Positions 1 to 9,075 of a DNA stretch of 64,000 nt are shown here, piece after piece; the first letter of the stretch is position 1; each line of letters opens with the position of its first letter. The notes beneath the pieces are model-generated. The model searched no databases. It had not been told where the DNA came from and saw only the letters and a list, made by a program, of their open reading frames with translations. This DNA is from Alkalihalobacillus bogoriensis ATCC BAA-922 (GTDB lineage: Bacteria > Bacillota > Bacilli > Bacillales > Bacillaceae_F), in the NCBI RefSeq assembly GCF_000621445.1, contig NZ_KK211277.1, forward strand, positions 1 to 64,000. The letters run 5' to 3'. A program made the position numbers and the translations under genes.

Positions 1-21
1 AATCTAAAAATGTAAAATAAA

Positions 22-61
22 GAGTGGCACTCACCCCAACTCATCAGGGTGAGTGCCACTC
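22..61 (-). terminator. Bidirectional intrinsic terminator of acnA
   Basis: A perfect 15 bp stem (GAGTGGCACTCACCC with its complement) encloses a 10 nt loop. T-rich sequence follows on both strands. It lies 44 nt past the aconitase stop codon, so it should end the acnA transcript and may also end a convergent transcript entering from the left. Confidence 0.85.
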
Positions 62-104
62 ATTTTTTATTTACTGTTTTGTCCCAGCCTCTTTTTTTAA
101 AGAA

Positions 105-2822
105 TTAAGCGTTAGCTTCAGCAATACGACCACGTAGAACCATTTGTAATATTCCACCGTGGCGGTAGTATTCGATTTCAACTTCACTATCGAAACGAAC
201 AAGTACTTCAAATTCTGTTTTATTTCCTTCTTCATCAGTAGCTGTCACTTTCACCATATCACGAGGTTTGACTTCATTTGTAATATGAACTTCAAATGAC
301 TCTTTTCCAGATAGGCCTAAAGTTTCAGCAGATTCGCCTTCTTTAAATTGAAGTGGTAATACACCCATTAAAACTAAGTTACTACGGTGAATACGCTCAT
401 AACTTTCAGCGATAACCGTTTTAATTCCTAATAGGTTTGTACCTTTTGCAGCCCAGTCACGTGAACTACCCATACCGTAATCTTTTCCTGCTAAAATCGC
501 AAGACCTGTACCTTGCTCTTTATATTTCATGGCAGCATCATAGATAGGCATTACTTCGCCAGTTGGCCAGTATGTTGTAAATCCACCTTCTGTTCCAGGA
601 GCAACTTGGTTACGGATACGAATATTGGCAAACGTACCACGCATCATCACTTCATGGTTACCACGACGAGAACCATAAGAGTTGAAGTCGCGTTGTTCTA
701 CACCTTTAGAAAGCAAGTATTTCCCTGCTGGTGTATCTTTTCCAAACGCACCTGCTGGAGAAATATGGTCTGTTGTTACAGTGTCACCAAATTTACCGAT
801 TACTTTCAAACCAGAAAGCGGCTCGATATCTTGTGGATCTTTAGACAATCCTTCAAAGAATGGCGGGTTTGCAATATAAGTTGAATCCTCATCCCATTTA
901 TACAACGCATCATCAGTTGTTTCAATTTCATTCCAACGCTCATTGCTTTGGAAAACATTTTCATACTCACGTTTAAACAATTCCGGTGTAACTGTTTCAT
1001 GAACAACTTTGGCAATTTCTTCTGCTGTTGGCCAAATGTCATTAAAGAACACATCGTTTCCATCTTTGTCTTTTCCGATTGAGTCTTTTTGAAGGTCAAT
1101 ATCCACTGTTCCCGCTAGTGCATATGCAACAACAAGCGGCGGAGAAGCAAGATAGTTTGCTTTCACTAATGGATGAATACGTCCTTCAAAGTTACGGTTA
1201 CCAGAAAGAACAGATGTGACAGTTAAGTCATTTTCTGCAATTGCTGCTTCAATTTCATCAGCAAGTGGACCAGAGTTACCGATACATGTTGTACAGCCAT
1301 AACCAACAATGTTAAAGCCAAGTTGCTCTAAGTATGGAAGTAATCCTGAGTCTACTAAATACCCCGTAACAACTTTTGAACCTGGAGCTAACGATGTTTT
1401 TACGTATTCAGGAACTTGCATTCCTTTTTCTGCTGCTTTTTTCGCAACTAAGCCTGCTCCAATAAGTACGTAAGGGTTTGACGTATTTGTACAGCTTGTA
1501 ATGGCAGCGATCGCAATTGATCCTGTCGTCATTGTCGTTTCGTTTCCATTCGCAAGTTTGACTGTCACCTTTTTATTAAACTCATCCTCAGAAAGCCCTA
1601 GACCTTGTGTACCTGAAGGAGCGACAACTGCTTTTTTGAACTCCTCTTGCATTTTAGAAAGCGGTACTAAATCTTGCGGACGTTTTGGACCTGAAAGATT
1701 CGCTTCAATTTCAGATAAATCAATTTCAACAACATCAGTGTACGTAGGGTCTGGAGTTTCACCAGGAACATAGAATAAATCATTTGCTTTGCTGTATTGT
1801 TCAACAAGCTTAATTTGCTCTTCTGAACGTCCTGTTAACCGCAAGTAGTTTAATGCTTCCTCGTCAACTGGGAAAAATCCACATGTTGCTCCATACTCTG
1901 GTGCCATGTTTGAAATTGTAGCACGGTCAGCCAGTGGCATTTCACTTAAACCAGGACCGTAGAACTCAACGAATTTCCCTACAACTTTTTTCTCACGTAA
2001 CACTTGAGTTACTTTTAATGCCACGTCTGTTGCCGTCGTTCCACTTGGAAGAGAACCAGTGAATTTAACCCCAATAACATCAGGTACAGGGAAATAAGAA
2101 GGTTGTCCAAGCATCCCAGCTTCCGCTTCGATACCACCAACACCCCAACCTAATACACCAATACCATTAATCATTGTTGTATGAGAGTCTGTTCCAACTA
2201 ATGAATCTGGATATGCAGTAAGTTCACCGTCTTTTTCAACACCATGAACGACATTTGCTAAAAACTCAAGGTTTACTTGGTGGACGATACCTGTTGCTGG
2301 TGGCACAGCACGATAGTTATCAAATGCTTTTTGTGCCCAGTTTAAAAATTGGTAACGCTCTTCATTTCGACGGAACTCTAAGTTCATATTAAAATCTAAA
2401 GAATCCTCTGTTCCTGCTTTATCAACTTGAACAGAGTGGTCAATTACAAGATCAACAGGAATTTCAGGGTTGATGTTTTGTGGGTCTCCCCCTAAATCGG
2501 CCATTGCTTTACGTAATGAAGCTAAGTCAACGACTGCCGGTACACCTGTGAAATCCTGTAAAATAACACGGGATGGTTTAAACGGAACATCGATTTCTTT
2601 TAGCTCCGACGTGCCCCATTTTGCAAGATTTTCAACATGCTCTTTTTTAATGACAAATCCATCTTCTTGGCGTAATACAGATTCTAAAAGAACCTTTACA
2701 GAATACGGTAAAGATGATACGTTTCCAACACCAGCTTCTTGTAGTGCTTGTAAACGATAAAAATTGTACGTTTTCCCGTTCACCTCAAACGATGAGCGAG
2801 AGTTAAAGCTATCTTTTGTCAT
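105..2822 (-). CDS. acnA: Aconitate hydratase (aconitase A)
   Basis: Cytoplasmic TCA-cycle enzyme interconverting citrate and isocitrate through a [4Fe-4S] cluster; the Bacillus homologue (CitB) also binds RNA when the cluster is lost. The protein is 905 aa, the normal length for the AcnA/IRP family. Cluster cysteines are visible in SCTNTSNPY (about residue 441) and [12 protein letters not shown] (about residues 507–510). The C-terminal swivel domain carries the [10 protein letters not shown] substrate-binding motif. I chose the ATG at 2822 because AAGGAGGG lies just upstream; the 14-codon extension upstream of it has no ribosome site. The neighbour sspO is divergent, the same arrangement as around citB in B. 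subtilis. Identification is secure. Confidence 0.97.
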   Translation of the reverse strand: MTKDSFNSRSSFEVNGKTYNFYRLQALQEAGVGNVSSLPYSVKVLLESVLRQEDGFVIKKEHVENLAKWGTSELKEIDVPFKPSRVILQDFTGVPAVVDLASLRKAMADLGGDPQNINPEIPVDLVIDHSVQVDKAGTEDSLDFNMNLEFRRNEERYQFLNWAQKAFDNYRAVPPATGIVHQVNLEFLANVVHGVEKDGELTAYPDSLVGTDSHTTMINGIGVLGWGVGGIEAEAGMLGQPSYFPVPDVIGVKFTGSLPSGTTATDVALKVTQVLREKKVVGKFVEFYGPGLSEMPLADRATISNMAPEYGATCGFFPVDEEALNYLRLTGRSEEQIKLVEQYSKANDLFYVPGETPDPTYTDVVEIDLSEIEANLSGPKRPQDLVPLSKMQEEFKKAVVAPSGTQGLGLSEDEFNKKVTVKLANGNETTMTTGSIAIAAITSCTNTSNPYVLIGAGLVAKKAAEKGMQVPEYVKTSLAPGSKVVTGYLVDSGLLPYLEQLGFNIVGYGCTTCIGNSGPLADEIEAAIAENDLTVTSVLSGNRNFEGRIHPLVKANYLASPPLVVAYALAGTVDIDLQKDSIGKDKDGNDVFFNDIWPTAEEIAKVVHETVTPELFKREYENVFQSNERWNEIETTDDALYKWDEDSTYIANPPFFEGLSKDPQDIEPLSGLKVIGKFGDTVTTDHISPAGAFGKDTPAGKYLLSKGVEQRDFNSYGSRRGNHEVMMRGTFANIRIRNQVAPGTEGGFTTYWPTGEVMPIYDAAMKYKEQGTGLAILAGKDYGMGSSRDWAAKGTNLLGIKTVIAESYERIHRSNLVLMGVLPLQFKEGESAETLGLSGKESFEVHITNEVKPRDMVKVTATDEEGNKTEFEVLVRFDSEVEIEYYRHGGILQMVLRGRIAEANA

Positions 2823-3022
2823 ATGTACTCCCTCCTTATTAACTATAATATAACAGTTTCTCAAAATTGTAAAAATAATAGCTACAGAATGTAACCGTTA
2901 CGATTCTGTGAACTCCTTTTATAGAATAGCAAAACTTTCTTAAAGAATAAATGGATTTTTTGAATTCTGTGTAAATTAAAACCGTTTCTTTTGAAAAAAC
3001 TAATGAAGTGGAGGTGATTCTT

Positions 3023-3184
3023 TTGACAAGAAAAAAATCAAATCACATCATTCCTGGAGCTAATGCAGCGAAAGGACAAGGTAAAGACGTCGGATTGAAT
3101 TCTCAATTTGACAATGAAATGGCAAATGAACCGTTAACAGCGGAACAAAGGCAATTTAATAAGAAAACGAAAAAACGCCAATAA
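3023..3184 (+). CDS. sspO: Small acid-soluble spore protein O
   Basis: A 53-aa basic, hydrophilic protein beginning TRKKSNHIIPGANAAKGQG, followed by a charged Glu/Gln/Lys tail (TAEQRQ, NKKTKKRQ). This matches SspO (CotK), a minor spore-core protein made in the forespore. Translation starts at TTG (3023) 5 nt after GGAGGTGA. The gene is divergent from acnA and followed by a strong terminator, so it is probably monocistronic. The acnA–sspO–sspP neighbourhood is conserved in Bacillus, which supports the call. Confidence 0.9.
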   Translation: MTRKKSNHIIPGANAAKGQGKDVGLNSQFDNEMANEPLTAEQRQFNKKTKKRQ

Positions 3185-3196
3185 TCTTATGTGAAC

Positions 3197-3234
3197 AAGG
3201 AGTCCCAAAAGGAAAACACCTTTTGGGACTCCTT
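3197..3234 (+). terminator. Intrinsic terminator after sspO
   Basis: A perfect 16 bp stem (AAGGAGTCCCAAAAGG and complement) with a 6 nt loop. It sits 12 nt after the sspO stop and 10 nt before the end of the convergent gene at 3245, so it probably serves both. Confidence 0.85.
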
Positions 3235-3244
3235 TCATTCTTTG

Positions 3245-3499
3245 TTATTGTTGCACTTTGTTTTTTAATTGTTCAAGTTGCTGTTGATATTGATGCAATT
3301 GCTCTTTTTGATGTTCAGAAGCAACGGTTAACGCTTTTAACACTTGCTGCTCTGCTTCGTCAATTTCTTGCATCGCCGTTTTTGTATGGTGCCCTATATC
3401 ATTTGGAGAATCATCAATGACAGCTGTTGCTTCTTCGGCTTGAACAACAGCTTGTTGCGCAGCTTGAAATGCTTGTTGCTTATCTTTATGATATGGCAT
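3245..3499 (-). CDS. Small coiled-coil protein, possibly DUF3813-like
   Basis: An 84-aa acidic, Gln/Ala/Glu-rich protein (QAAQQAVVQAEEA near the start, QLHQYQQQLEQLKNKVQQ at the end) that should be almost all helix. The alternating QA-x-x-A pattern and the QLxxxQQQLEQ tail resemble short Bacillus DUF3813 proteins, but this is from memory and weak. The start at 3499 is set by AAGGAGGGG ending 7 nt upstream; an upstream ATG 8 codons earlier has no ribosome site. It lies between sspO and sspP on the opposite strand. Function unknown; a sporulation role is only suggested by the neighbours. Confidence 0.65.
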   Translation of the reverse strand: MPYHKDKQQAFQAAQQAVVQAEEATAVIDDSPNDIGHHTKTAMQEIDEAEQQVLKALTVASEHQKEQLHQYQQQLEQLKNKVQQ

Positions 3500-3619
3500 A
3501 ACTTTACCCCTCCTTTTTTTCACCGTTAGTTTCTATTTTCTGTTATACGATTATACATACTGATGTGGATATTTCGCTCAAACCAACAAATACTATGATT
3601 AAAAAGGAGGGAAAACGAA

Positions 3620-3754
3620 ATGGTTGAACATAATACATCAAAAGACATTCGAAAAAATGCTCCTAAAGGGGATAACCCTGGTCAGCCCGCTCCAATGAAA
3701 GGATCTAAAAAAGTAAAACAACGAAATCACGTAAATCAAGCCCATGGCGAATAA
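3620..3754 (+). CDS. sspP: Small acid-soluble spore protein P
   Basis: A 44-aa protein with the hallmark core [19 protein letters not shown] followed by [10 protein letters not shown], closely matching the SspP (CotL) family of minor forespore proteins. AAAGGAGGG lies 9 nt upstream of the ATG. In B. subtilis sspP is adjacent to sspO near citB; here a small unrelated gene on the other strand separates them. The first copy of a ~170 bp interspersed repeat begins at the stop codon itself, so the repeat appears to have landed right behind this gene. Confidence 0.92.
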   Translation: MVEHNTSKDIRKNAPKGDNPGQPAPMKGSKKVKQRNHVNQAHGE

Positions 3755-3900
3755 GAAAAACGATAGCGTTTTTCTTTCAAGCGAAGTGCGGAGCCCTGCC
3801 GCTTTTAACAGTGAACCCCTAGTGCTGTTCTTGGGTGAAACGCGCAGGTGAGCAGCCTTCGCTCTTCAAGAATAAGCTTTCTAAGCTACACCCAAATGTT
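3753..3900 (+). repeat. Interspersed ~170 bp structured repeat, copy A (diverged)
   Basis: Begins AAGAAAAACG and contains AGCGAAGTGCGGAGCCCTGC and later GCAGG...AGCCTTCGCT. The same order of blocks recurs at 37979 and 42171, with truncated copies at 42349 and 55076. Internal complementary segments (AGCGAAG/CTTCGCT, CCTGC/GCAGG) suggest a folded RNA or DNA structure. This copy is the most diverged of the three long ones. Confidence 0.85.
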
Positions 3901-3918
3901 TATCTTTTCTTTTCAAAA

Positions 3919-3955
3919 GAAACCCAGTTCCATTTATTCATGGGACTGGGTTTGC
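3919..3955 (-). terminator. Intrinsic terminator of selA
   Basis: AACCCAGTTCCAT pairs with ATGGGACTGGGTT (13 bp with one G-T pair) across a 6 nt loop. The hairpin overlaps the selA stop codon. On the minus strand it is followed by a T-rich tract. Confidence 0.75.
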
Positions 3956-5340
3956 TCTAACCATCGTTTAAGTTGTTCAATGACGATGTTTACTTCTTGC
4001 TCTTCTATTGTGCGAAAATCAAAAACAAGATGGTTGTCCTTACGCCGACAAACAATCGGGATGTCTAGCTTTAGAAATTGTTCAAATAGTTCTTGTGCTG
4101 AAAAATGTGGATGAGATACATACACAAGCATTGTTGGAATATCCACTCCCGGCATCGTTCCTCCACCAATTTGTGATGTTCCTTTCTCAAATTGAAAAGT
4201 GAAATGAAATGTAGAAAGAGCTTGGACAAAACGACGTGCTTTTTGTTCCACTTCTTCAACTGTCGTTAAAATGGCATGGACTGTTGGAATGTCCTGCACT
4301 TTATGAAACGAATGTCTATACGCTTTTAACGTAGCTTCTAATGCAGCTAATGTCATCTTATCAACTCTTAAAACACGTGCGAGCTGATGCTTTTTTAACA
4401 TCGAAATCAGTTCTTTTTTGCCTGCAATAATTCCAGCTTGTGGACCTCCTAATAACTTATCCCCACTAAAGGAAACAATGTCCACTCCTTTTTCTAATGT
4501 TTCTTTTACGGTCGGCTCATCTCCGATACCATGTGTCCTGAAGTCATAAATCGCACCACTACCTAAGTCTTCATACAATAGGATTTTATGGTCTTTTTTT
4601 ATCTCAACTAGCTCTTCAATCGACACTGATTTTGTAAACCCAATGGTTTTAAAATTACTTGTATGTACTTTCATCATCATCGCTGTATTTTCAGTAATCG
4701 CTTTTTCATAGTCAACCGGATGGGTTTTATTTGTCGTTCCCACTTCTACAAGCGAAGCTCCACTTTCTTCCATAATTGAAGATACCCGAAACGATCCCCC
4801 TATTTCAACGAGTTGTCCACGTGAAACGATCACTTCTTTACCTTTTGCAAATGCTTTTAAAATAAAGTAAACGGCAGCAGCATTATTATTGACAACCATC
4901 GCCGCTTCTGCACCTGTGACTTCTTGGATAATGGATTCGATGATATCATGCCTTGAGCCTCGTGTTCCTGTTTGTAATTGATATTCAAGATTTGAATAAT
5001 GCATGGCGACCGCCTGGACTTGGTTAACTGCCTCTTCACTTAATTTTGCTCGTCCTAAATTTGTATGTAATATCGTACCTGTTGCATTGATTACCTTTGT
5101 TAATGTTGGCTTTTTATCTTCTTTCGCTTTTGCTTTTAGTAAAGAAAAAATCTCATTTAACAGTCCATCAACCGACTGCCTTTTTCCTTCTATAATTTCA
5201 TTTCGAATCGCATCAATCATTTCTTTTATCCAATTTGTTGCTGCATCTTTTGAAACACCACTTGAATGGATAAAAATGAGAAATCTCTTGTCTTGTTGAA
5301 TTTCGTGGATAGCAGGTAAGGACCTTAATAACGTTTTCAC
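3934..5340 (-). CDS. selA: L-seryl-tRNA(Sec) selenium transferase
   Basis: PLP-dependent enzyme converting Ser-tRNA(Sec) to selenocysteinyl-tRNA(Sec) with selenophosphate as selenium donor. 468 aa, the normal size. The PLP-lysine motif SGDKLLGGPQAG is at about residue 293, and the N-terminal tRNA-binding region precedes the NATGTILHTNLGRA motif typical of SelA. Translation starts at GTG (5340) with GAGGTG 6 nt upstream. It lies 70 nt downstream of the SelW-like selenoprotein gene in the same direction, with a hairpin between them. Its partners selD, selB and selC are all within 12 kb. Secure. Confidence 0.97.
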   Translation of the reverse strand: MKTLLRSLPAIHEIQQDKRFLIFIHSSGVSKDAATNWIKEMIDAIRNEIIEGKRQSVDGLLNEIFSLLKAKAKEDKKPTLTKVINATGTILHTNLGRAKLSEEAVNQVQAVAMHYSNLEYQLQTGTRGSRHDIIESIIQEVTGAEAAMVVNNNAAAVYFILKAFAKGKEVIVSRGQLVEIGGSFRVSSIMEESGASLVEVGTTNKTHPVDYEKAITENTAMMMKVHTSNFKTIGFTKSVSIEELVEIKKDHKILLYEDLGSGAIYDFRTHGIGDEPTVKETLEKGVDIVSFSGDKLLGGPQAGIIAGKKELISMLKKHQLARVLRVDKMTLAALEATLKAYRHSFHKVQDIPTVHAILTTVEEVEQKARRFVQALSTFHFTFQFEKGTSQIGGGTMPGVDIPTMLVYVSHPHFSAQELFEQFLKLDIPIVCRRKDNHLVFDFRTIEEQEVNIVIEQLKRWLEQTQSHE

Positions 5341-5381
5341 AATTGCACCTCATCTTGTCACATTTTTCATTATTATTAAAA

Positions 5382-5407
5382 AATGCACCTAAAATGAAAG
5401 GTGCATT
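5382..5407 (-). terminator. Hairpin terminator after the SelW-like gene
   Basis: AATGCACCT pairs with AGGTGCATT (9 bp) across an 8 nt loop, 4 nt after the stop of the upstream selenoprotein gene. On the minus strand it is followed by TTTTTAATAATAAT. It may attenuate read-through into selA. Confidence 0.7.
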
Positions 5408-5410
5408 GGA

Positions 5411-5653
5411 TTATTCTGTCATAGATTCCATTGTTTCGATTACAGCTTTAGTTTCAGGAAATTGTCCCGTTTCTCGCTTAGAATAAACGTTTGTTCCATT
5501 AACTGTAACCTCAAATACGCCACCCGAACCAGGGATTAGCGAGAACTCCGTAATATTTCCTCGAAAATGAGTAAATAGCTCTTCCGCAAAACTTGCGGCT
5601 TTTGGTGCATAGTTTCACTGCATGCAAAACTCAACAGACACATGATATTTCAT
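5411..5653 (-). CDS. SelW-like (Rdx family) selenoprotein with in-frame UGA
   Basis: An 80-aa thioredoxin-fold-like redox protein, readable only if the in-frame TGA at 5617–5615 (minus strand) is selenocysteine. The N-terminus is MKYHVSVEFCMQ-U-NYAPKAA, giving the CxxU motif (Cys10, Sec13) that defines the Rdx family (SelT/SelW/SelH and bacterial SelW-like proteins). It continues with EFSLIPGSGGVFEV, VYSKRETG and FPE, all conserved positions of this family. AAAGGAGATG lies 7 nt before the ATG. A CCGCAA–TTGCGG hairpin begins 17 nt after the UGA, the expected place of a bacterial SECIS. It is followed by selA and divergent from selD. Standard ORF calling breaks this gene at the TGA. Confidence 0.93.
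5584..5617 (-). promoter_or_regulatory. Candidate bacterial SECIS in the SelW-like mRNA
   Basis: Starting at the UGA (5617–5615, minus strand), the mRNA has a perfect 6 bp stem CCGCAA/TTGCGG with a 3 nt loop at 5598–5584. A short hairpin about 17–33 nt 3' of UGA is what SelB needs in bacteria. The loop is small and the stem short, so a computed fold should be checked. Confidence 0.5.
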
Positions 5654-5781
5654 AAGTAACATCTCCTTTAACTGATGATACTATTATTGTAATGCATGTT
5701 TTCCTTCGGTGCAACACACATGCATCTACCATTCTTTTCTGTTATGATGTCGGTAGTATCTTTAATTTGGAGGCGAAAAAC

Positions 5782-6834
5782 ATGAATAATGAACAACCGA
5801 TTCGGTTAACTGCGATGTCAACAAAAGCTGGTTGAGGCTGCAAAATTGGTCCTGAAGACCTGGCACAAGTTTTGTGTCATTTACCTGATCAAACACATGA
5901 CAAAAATGTTCTTGTTGGTCTTGATACGTCCGACGATGCCGGAGCATATAAAATATCAGATGAGCTAGCATTAATCCAAACAGTCGATTACTTTACGCCT
6001 GTTGTGGACGACCCTTATATGTTTGGCCAAATCGCTGCGGCTAATGCTTTAAGTGATGTTTATGCGATGGGTGGCCAACCGAAAACTGTGCTTAATATTG
6101 TCGGTTTCCCGATCAAAAAATTACCTGAGCAGATGTTAGCTCAAATTTTAATTGGGGCGGCTGATAAAGTCAAAGAAGCAGGGGCTACCATTGTCGGTGG
6201 ACATTCCATCGACGACCAAGAACCAAAATTTGGACTTTCTGTTACTGGTTTTGCTCACCCTGACCGTATTTATAAAAATGTCGGCGCAAAAATTGGCGAT
6301 GTTCTTGTTTTAACAAAGCCTATTGGTGTAGGGATTCTTACTACCGGCATTAAGCGAAATGCTGTAACAAAAGAGCAAGAAAGTGCTGTAACAAAAACAA
6401 TGGCTCAATTAAACAAAGTAGCGGCTGAACAATTAGCTCCTTTTGACCCTCATGCAGTAACAGATGTGACTGGATTTGGCTTATTAGGACACGCCTATGA
6501 AATGGCAAAAGGGAGTCATGTAAGTTTTGTCATTCACCATCAAGATGTCCCTATGCTTGAAGGAACGCTCTCTTTAGCAGAGAAAGGTATCATTCCTGGC
6601 GGTTCAAAAGCAAATGAAAAATGGCTTCAATCCGTGATTGACTATGATCCAACACTACGAGATGTGATGAAAAGTATATTATGTGATGCAATTACATCAG
6701 GTGGATTGCTCATTAGCCTCCCACGTGAAAAAGCAAAACAATATGTTCAAACAATGCATCAAGTTGGTGTCACAGAAACTGCGATTATTGGTGAAGTCAT
6801 TGAAAAGCAAGAAGCATCCATATTAGTAAGATAA
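5782..6834 (+). CDS. selD: Selenophosphate synthetase, selenocysteine-containing
   Basis: Makes selenophosphate from selenide and ATP for SelA (and for any other selenophosphate user). 350 aa when the TGA at 5833–5835 is read as selenocysteine: residues 16–21 are A-G-U-G-C-K, the catalytic loop in which position 18 is Cys or Sec and Lys21 is essential. The later sequence LDTSDDAG, the metal and ATP site GGHSIDD and DVTGFGLLGH are classic SelD motifs. The ATG at 5782 has GGAGG 10 nt upstream. Without recoding the frame would only open at 5872 and lose the active site. Divergent from the SelW-like gene (128 bp between them), convergent with the selB operon. Requiring Sec to make Sec gives a self-dependent loop known from other bacteria. 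Confidence 0.97.
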
Positions 6835-6878
6835 AAAACAGCGGGAAAAGACTTTTGTGTCTAGACCCGCTGTTTTTT
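6834..6878. terminator. Bidirectional terminator between selD and the HD gene
   Basis: AAAAAACAGCGGG pairs with CCCGCTGTTTTTT around a loop of about 20 nt. A/T runs flank both sides, so it can stop selD on the plus strand and the selB operon on the minus strand. Confidence 0.85.
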
Positions 6879-6881
6879 CTC

Positions 6882-7529
6882 TTATATTTTGCCATTCCAT
6901 TCATTGTGAAATTGGCTTAAAAACTGTTCCATGAAGTCATGACGCTCTGCTGCTAGCCGCTTTCCTGACTGTGTATTCAATGTCGTTTTCAGCTTTAATA
7001 ATTTTTCATAAAAATGGTTAATCGCTGTACTTTTCCCTTGACGGTATTCTTTTTCAGACATCTTCTCACGCACAGGGATATTCGGGTCATACATTAGGTC
7101 TCCATGGTGCCCAGCATACATAAATGTTCTTGCAATACCAATAGCACCGAGTGCATCTAACCTGTCAGCATCTTGAACAACTTGTCCCTCAATACTTTCA
7201 AGTTTTATCCCATTTCCACCTTTATAGGAGAGATTATGAATAATAAATAAAATTTGTTCTTTTTCTTCATTTGGTACATTTTGAGTATGTAACCAGTTTT
7301 CAATTTCCTTTTTTTGTTCTTCCACGTTTTCACATAGCTTTTCATCGGCTACATCATGAAGATACGCTGCCATTTTACATATAAATAAATCAGCTCCTTC
7401 AAGCTTTCCTATCGTTTCCGCTAAAGAAGTTACCCTTTGAATGTGGAACCAATCATGTCCGCTTGAGTCTTTCTCATGAATCGCCTTTACATATTGTTCT
7501 GTATTTACAAGCACTTGTTCTTTATTCAT
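6882..7529 (-). CDS. HD-domain phosphohydrolase, YpgQ/YedJ-like
   Basis: A 215-aa cytoplasmic metal-dependent HD protein. The motifs are GHDWFHIQRV (His25), YLHDVADEK (about residues 56–58) and QDADRLDALGAIG (about residue 125). This is the pattern of B. subtilis YpgQ, reported as a nucleotide pyrophosphohydrolase. I placed the start at ATG 7529, preceded by GGGGGAAGC; it overlaps the end of the ABC ATPase gene by 8 nt, so translation is probably coupled. It is the last gene of the selB–glycosyltransferase–transporter operon. YpgQ homologues are common elsewhere, so the operon position, not the family, links it to selenium. Confidence 0.85.
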   Translation of the reverse strand: MNKEQVLVNTEQYVKAIHEKDSSGHDWFHIQRVTSLAETIGKLEGADLFICKMAAYLHDVADEKLCENVEEQKKEIENWLHTQNVPNEEKEQILFIIHNLSYKGGNGIKLESIEGQVVQDADRLDALGAIGIARTFMYAGHHGDLMYDPNIPVREKMSEKEYRQGKSTAINHFYEKLLKLKTTLNTQSGKRLAAERHDFMEQFLSQFHNEWNGKI

Positions 7530-8313
7530 TAATGCTTCCCCCTTGTTTCCCGTATATCGTTTCAAACGTCTGTTCTGTAAACTGCTCTGGCTTCCCATCA
7601 AATACGACCTTTCCTTCTCGCAAACCGATGATCCGCGTTGCATATCGTTTTGCCAATGTGACATCATGAACATTAATAACTGTAATGAGATGCTCACGCT
7701 CATGGATTTGCTTTAGTAAGGTAAAAATTACATTTGATGTACTTGGGTCTAAACTCGCAACAGGCTCATCGCCAAGGAAAATTTTTGGTTGTTGCAGAAG
7801 GGCTCTTGCTATCCCTACTCTTTGCTTTTGTCCACCGCTTAACCGGTCCACTCTATTGTTTGTCTGTGGCGTTAGCTCCACCGAATCGATGGCATCCTTC
7901 GCTGCTTTTAACTCGTCTTGTTGAAATACACCGAGCAAGTTTTTCCACGCAGGTCTACGCCCAAATGCCCCTGTTAACACATTTGTTAATACAGATAACC
8001 GTGGCAATAAATGGAAATGTTGAAAAATCATCCCAATATGTTTACGAACAAACCGTAAGTGTTCCTCTGACAAAGCGTTGATTTGGACATCGTTAATGAT
8101 GACTTCTCCATTCGTCGGTCGTTGCAACCCGTTTATACAGCGAATTAATGTTGATTTCCCAGCACCACTTTTCCCAAGAATACAAATGAACTCTCCTTGC
8201 GTAAAAGTTAACGATACATCATCAACCGCTTTCGTGTTCGTGTTCGGAAAGGAAACTGTGATGTTATTCAGAGTAATCGAAGTTAAGTTATCTCCTTTAA
8301 ATAACTCGTTCAC
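7522..8313 (-). CDS. phnC: PhnC-like ABC transporter ATP-binding protein
   Basis: 263-aa ATPase of an importer. Walker A GKSGAGKST, the Q-loop IFQHFHLL, signature LSGGQKQRVGIARAL, Walker B KIFLGDEPVAS and switch INVHDVTL are intact. Closest to the phosphonate/phosphite PhnC subfamily. It starts at GTG 8313 with GGGGGG upstream, overlapping the permease gene by 17 nt. No C–P lyase or phosphonatase gene is nearby; the neighbours are selB, a SenB-like glycosyltransferase and selD, so a selenium substrate (an oxyanion or small organoselenium compound) is more likely than phosphonate. Substrate remains inferred. Confidence 0.9.
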   Translation of the reverse strand: MNELFKGDNLTSITLNNITVSFPNTNTKAVDDVSLTFTQGEFICILGKSGAGKSTLIRCINGLQRPTNGEVIINDVQINALSEEHLRFVRKHIGMIFQHFHLLPRLSVLTNVLTGAFGRRPAWKNLLGVFQQDELKAAKDAIDSVELTPQTNNRVDRLSGGQKQRVGIARALLQQPKIFLGDEPVASLDPSTSNVIFTLLKQIHEREHLITVINVHDVTLAKRYATRIIGLREGKVVFDGKPEQFTEQTFETIYGKQGGSINE

Positions 8314-9058
8314 GAACTTTCCCCCCTATAAAATCAACAACAATGACGAGTGCCATTATCATGATGATGTCTAAAGCGACTTTTTGATATTGCAAACTAT
8401 TAAAATGATTAAATAGCTGTTGCCCTAATCCTCCACCACCGATAAACCCAAGAATTAACGATGTTCGAATCGCCACTTCAAACCGATAAAAATAATGGGA
8501 CAAAATGTTTGGCCATATTTGTGGGAGGATGGAGAATAACACACGAACCCATCTCGTTGAACCAACCGCTTTCATCGCTTCTTGTGGTCCTTCGTCTGCT
8601 GCTTCAATTAACTCAGAGATGAGCTTTCCTAATACGCCAATATTATGTAAAATAATTGCAATCACAGCTGCAAAAGGACCTAGACCAAGCGCCGCAACTA
8701 AGATTAGCCCAAAAACGATTTCTGGAACGGAACGTAAGCCACTTAATGACCATCTCATTGTAACAAAAAAAAGGGGATGGCGACTCGTATTTCGAGCCGC
8801 CATAAATGAAAGAGGCAACGCTATAATCAAGGCAAAAAAAGTTCCTAAAAAAGCCATCGCTAACGTCACTAAACTCGCTTGTAGCAGTCTGGGGAAAATC
8901 GACCAATCGACAGGAAAAAAACGATTGACCACTAAATCGACCGCATTAGGAAATTGAGCAAAACGGCGCAAATCAAATTCAGTTATCGACATACTCCAAT
9001 AAATAAATAGCAATAGAAATACCCCGTACACGAGATATCGTCGTTTAAACCAAAACAT
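8297..9058 (-). CDS. phnE: PhnE-like ABC transporter permease
   Basis: 253-aa membrane protein with about five to six hydrophobic segments (first at residues 9–25) and a coupling motif EAADEGPQEAMKAVGSTRW that contacts the ATPase. GLRSVPEIVFGL and GFIGGGGLGQQLF are typical of the PhnE family. The ATG at 9058 is 17 nt after the binding-protein gene and the 3' end overlaps phnC. Forms the membrane channel of the importer encoded in the selB operon. Confidence 0.9.
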   Translation of the reverse strand: MFWFKRRYLVYGVFLLLFIYWSMSITEFDLRRFAQFPNAVDLVVNRFFPVDWSIFPRLLQASLVTLAMAFLGTFFALIIALPLSFMAARNTSRHPLFFVTMRWSLSGLRSVPEIVFGLILVAALGLGPFAAVIAIILHNIGVLGKLISELIEAADEGPQEAMKAVGSTRWVRVLFSILPQIWPNILSHYFYRFEVAIRTSLILGFIGGGGLGQQLFNHFNSLQYQKVALDIIMIMALVIVVDFIGGKVRERVI

Positions 9059-9075
9059 CGAGATTCTCTCCGTTT

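Noticed and set aside
513-884. Reading frames of 60–150 codons on the strand opposite real genes, such as that opposite aconitase
   Set aside because: No ribosome sites, no family resemblance, and amino-acid composition expected of antisense frames.
2890-2903. cre-like site TGTAACCGTTACGA upstream of aconitase
   Set aside because: Two mismatches at conserved positions; aconitase in Bacillus is controlled by other regulators, so I did not list it.
5782-5871. selD considered as a frameshifted or 5'-truncated pseudogene starting at 5872
   Set aside because: The frame with the TGA gives a perfect SelD active site, and selA, selB and tRNA-Sec are present to read it as Sec.
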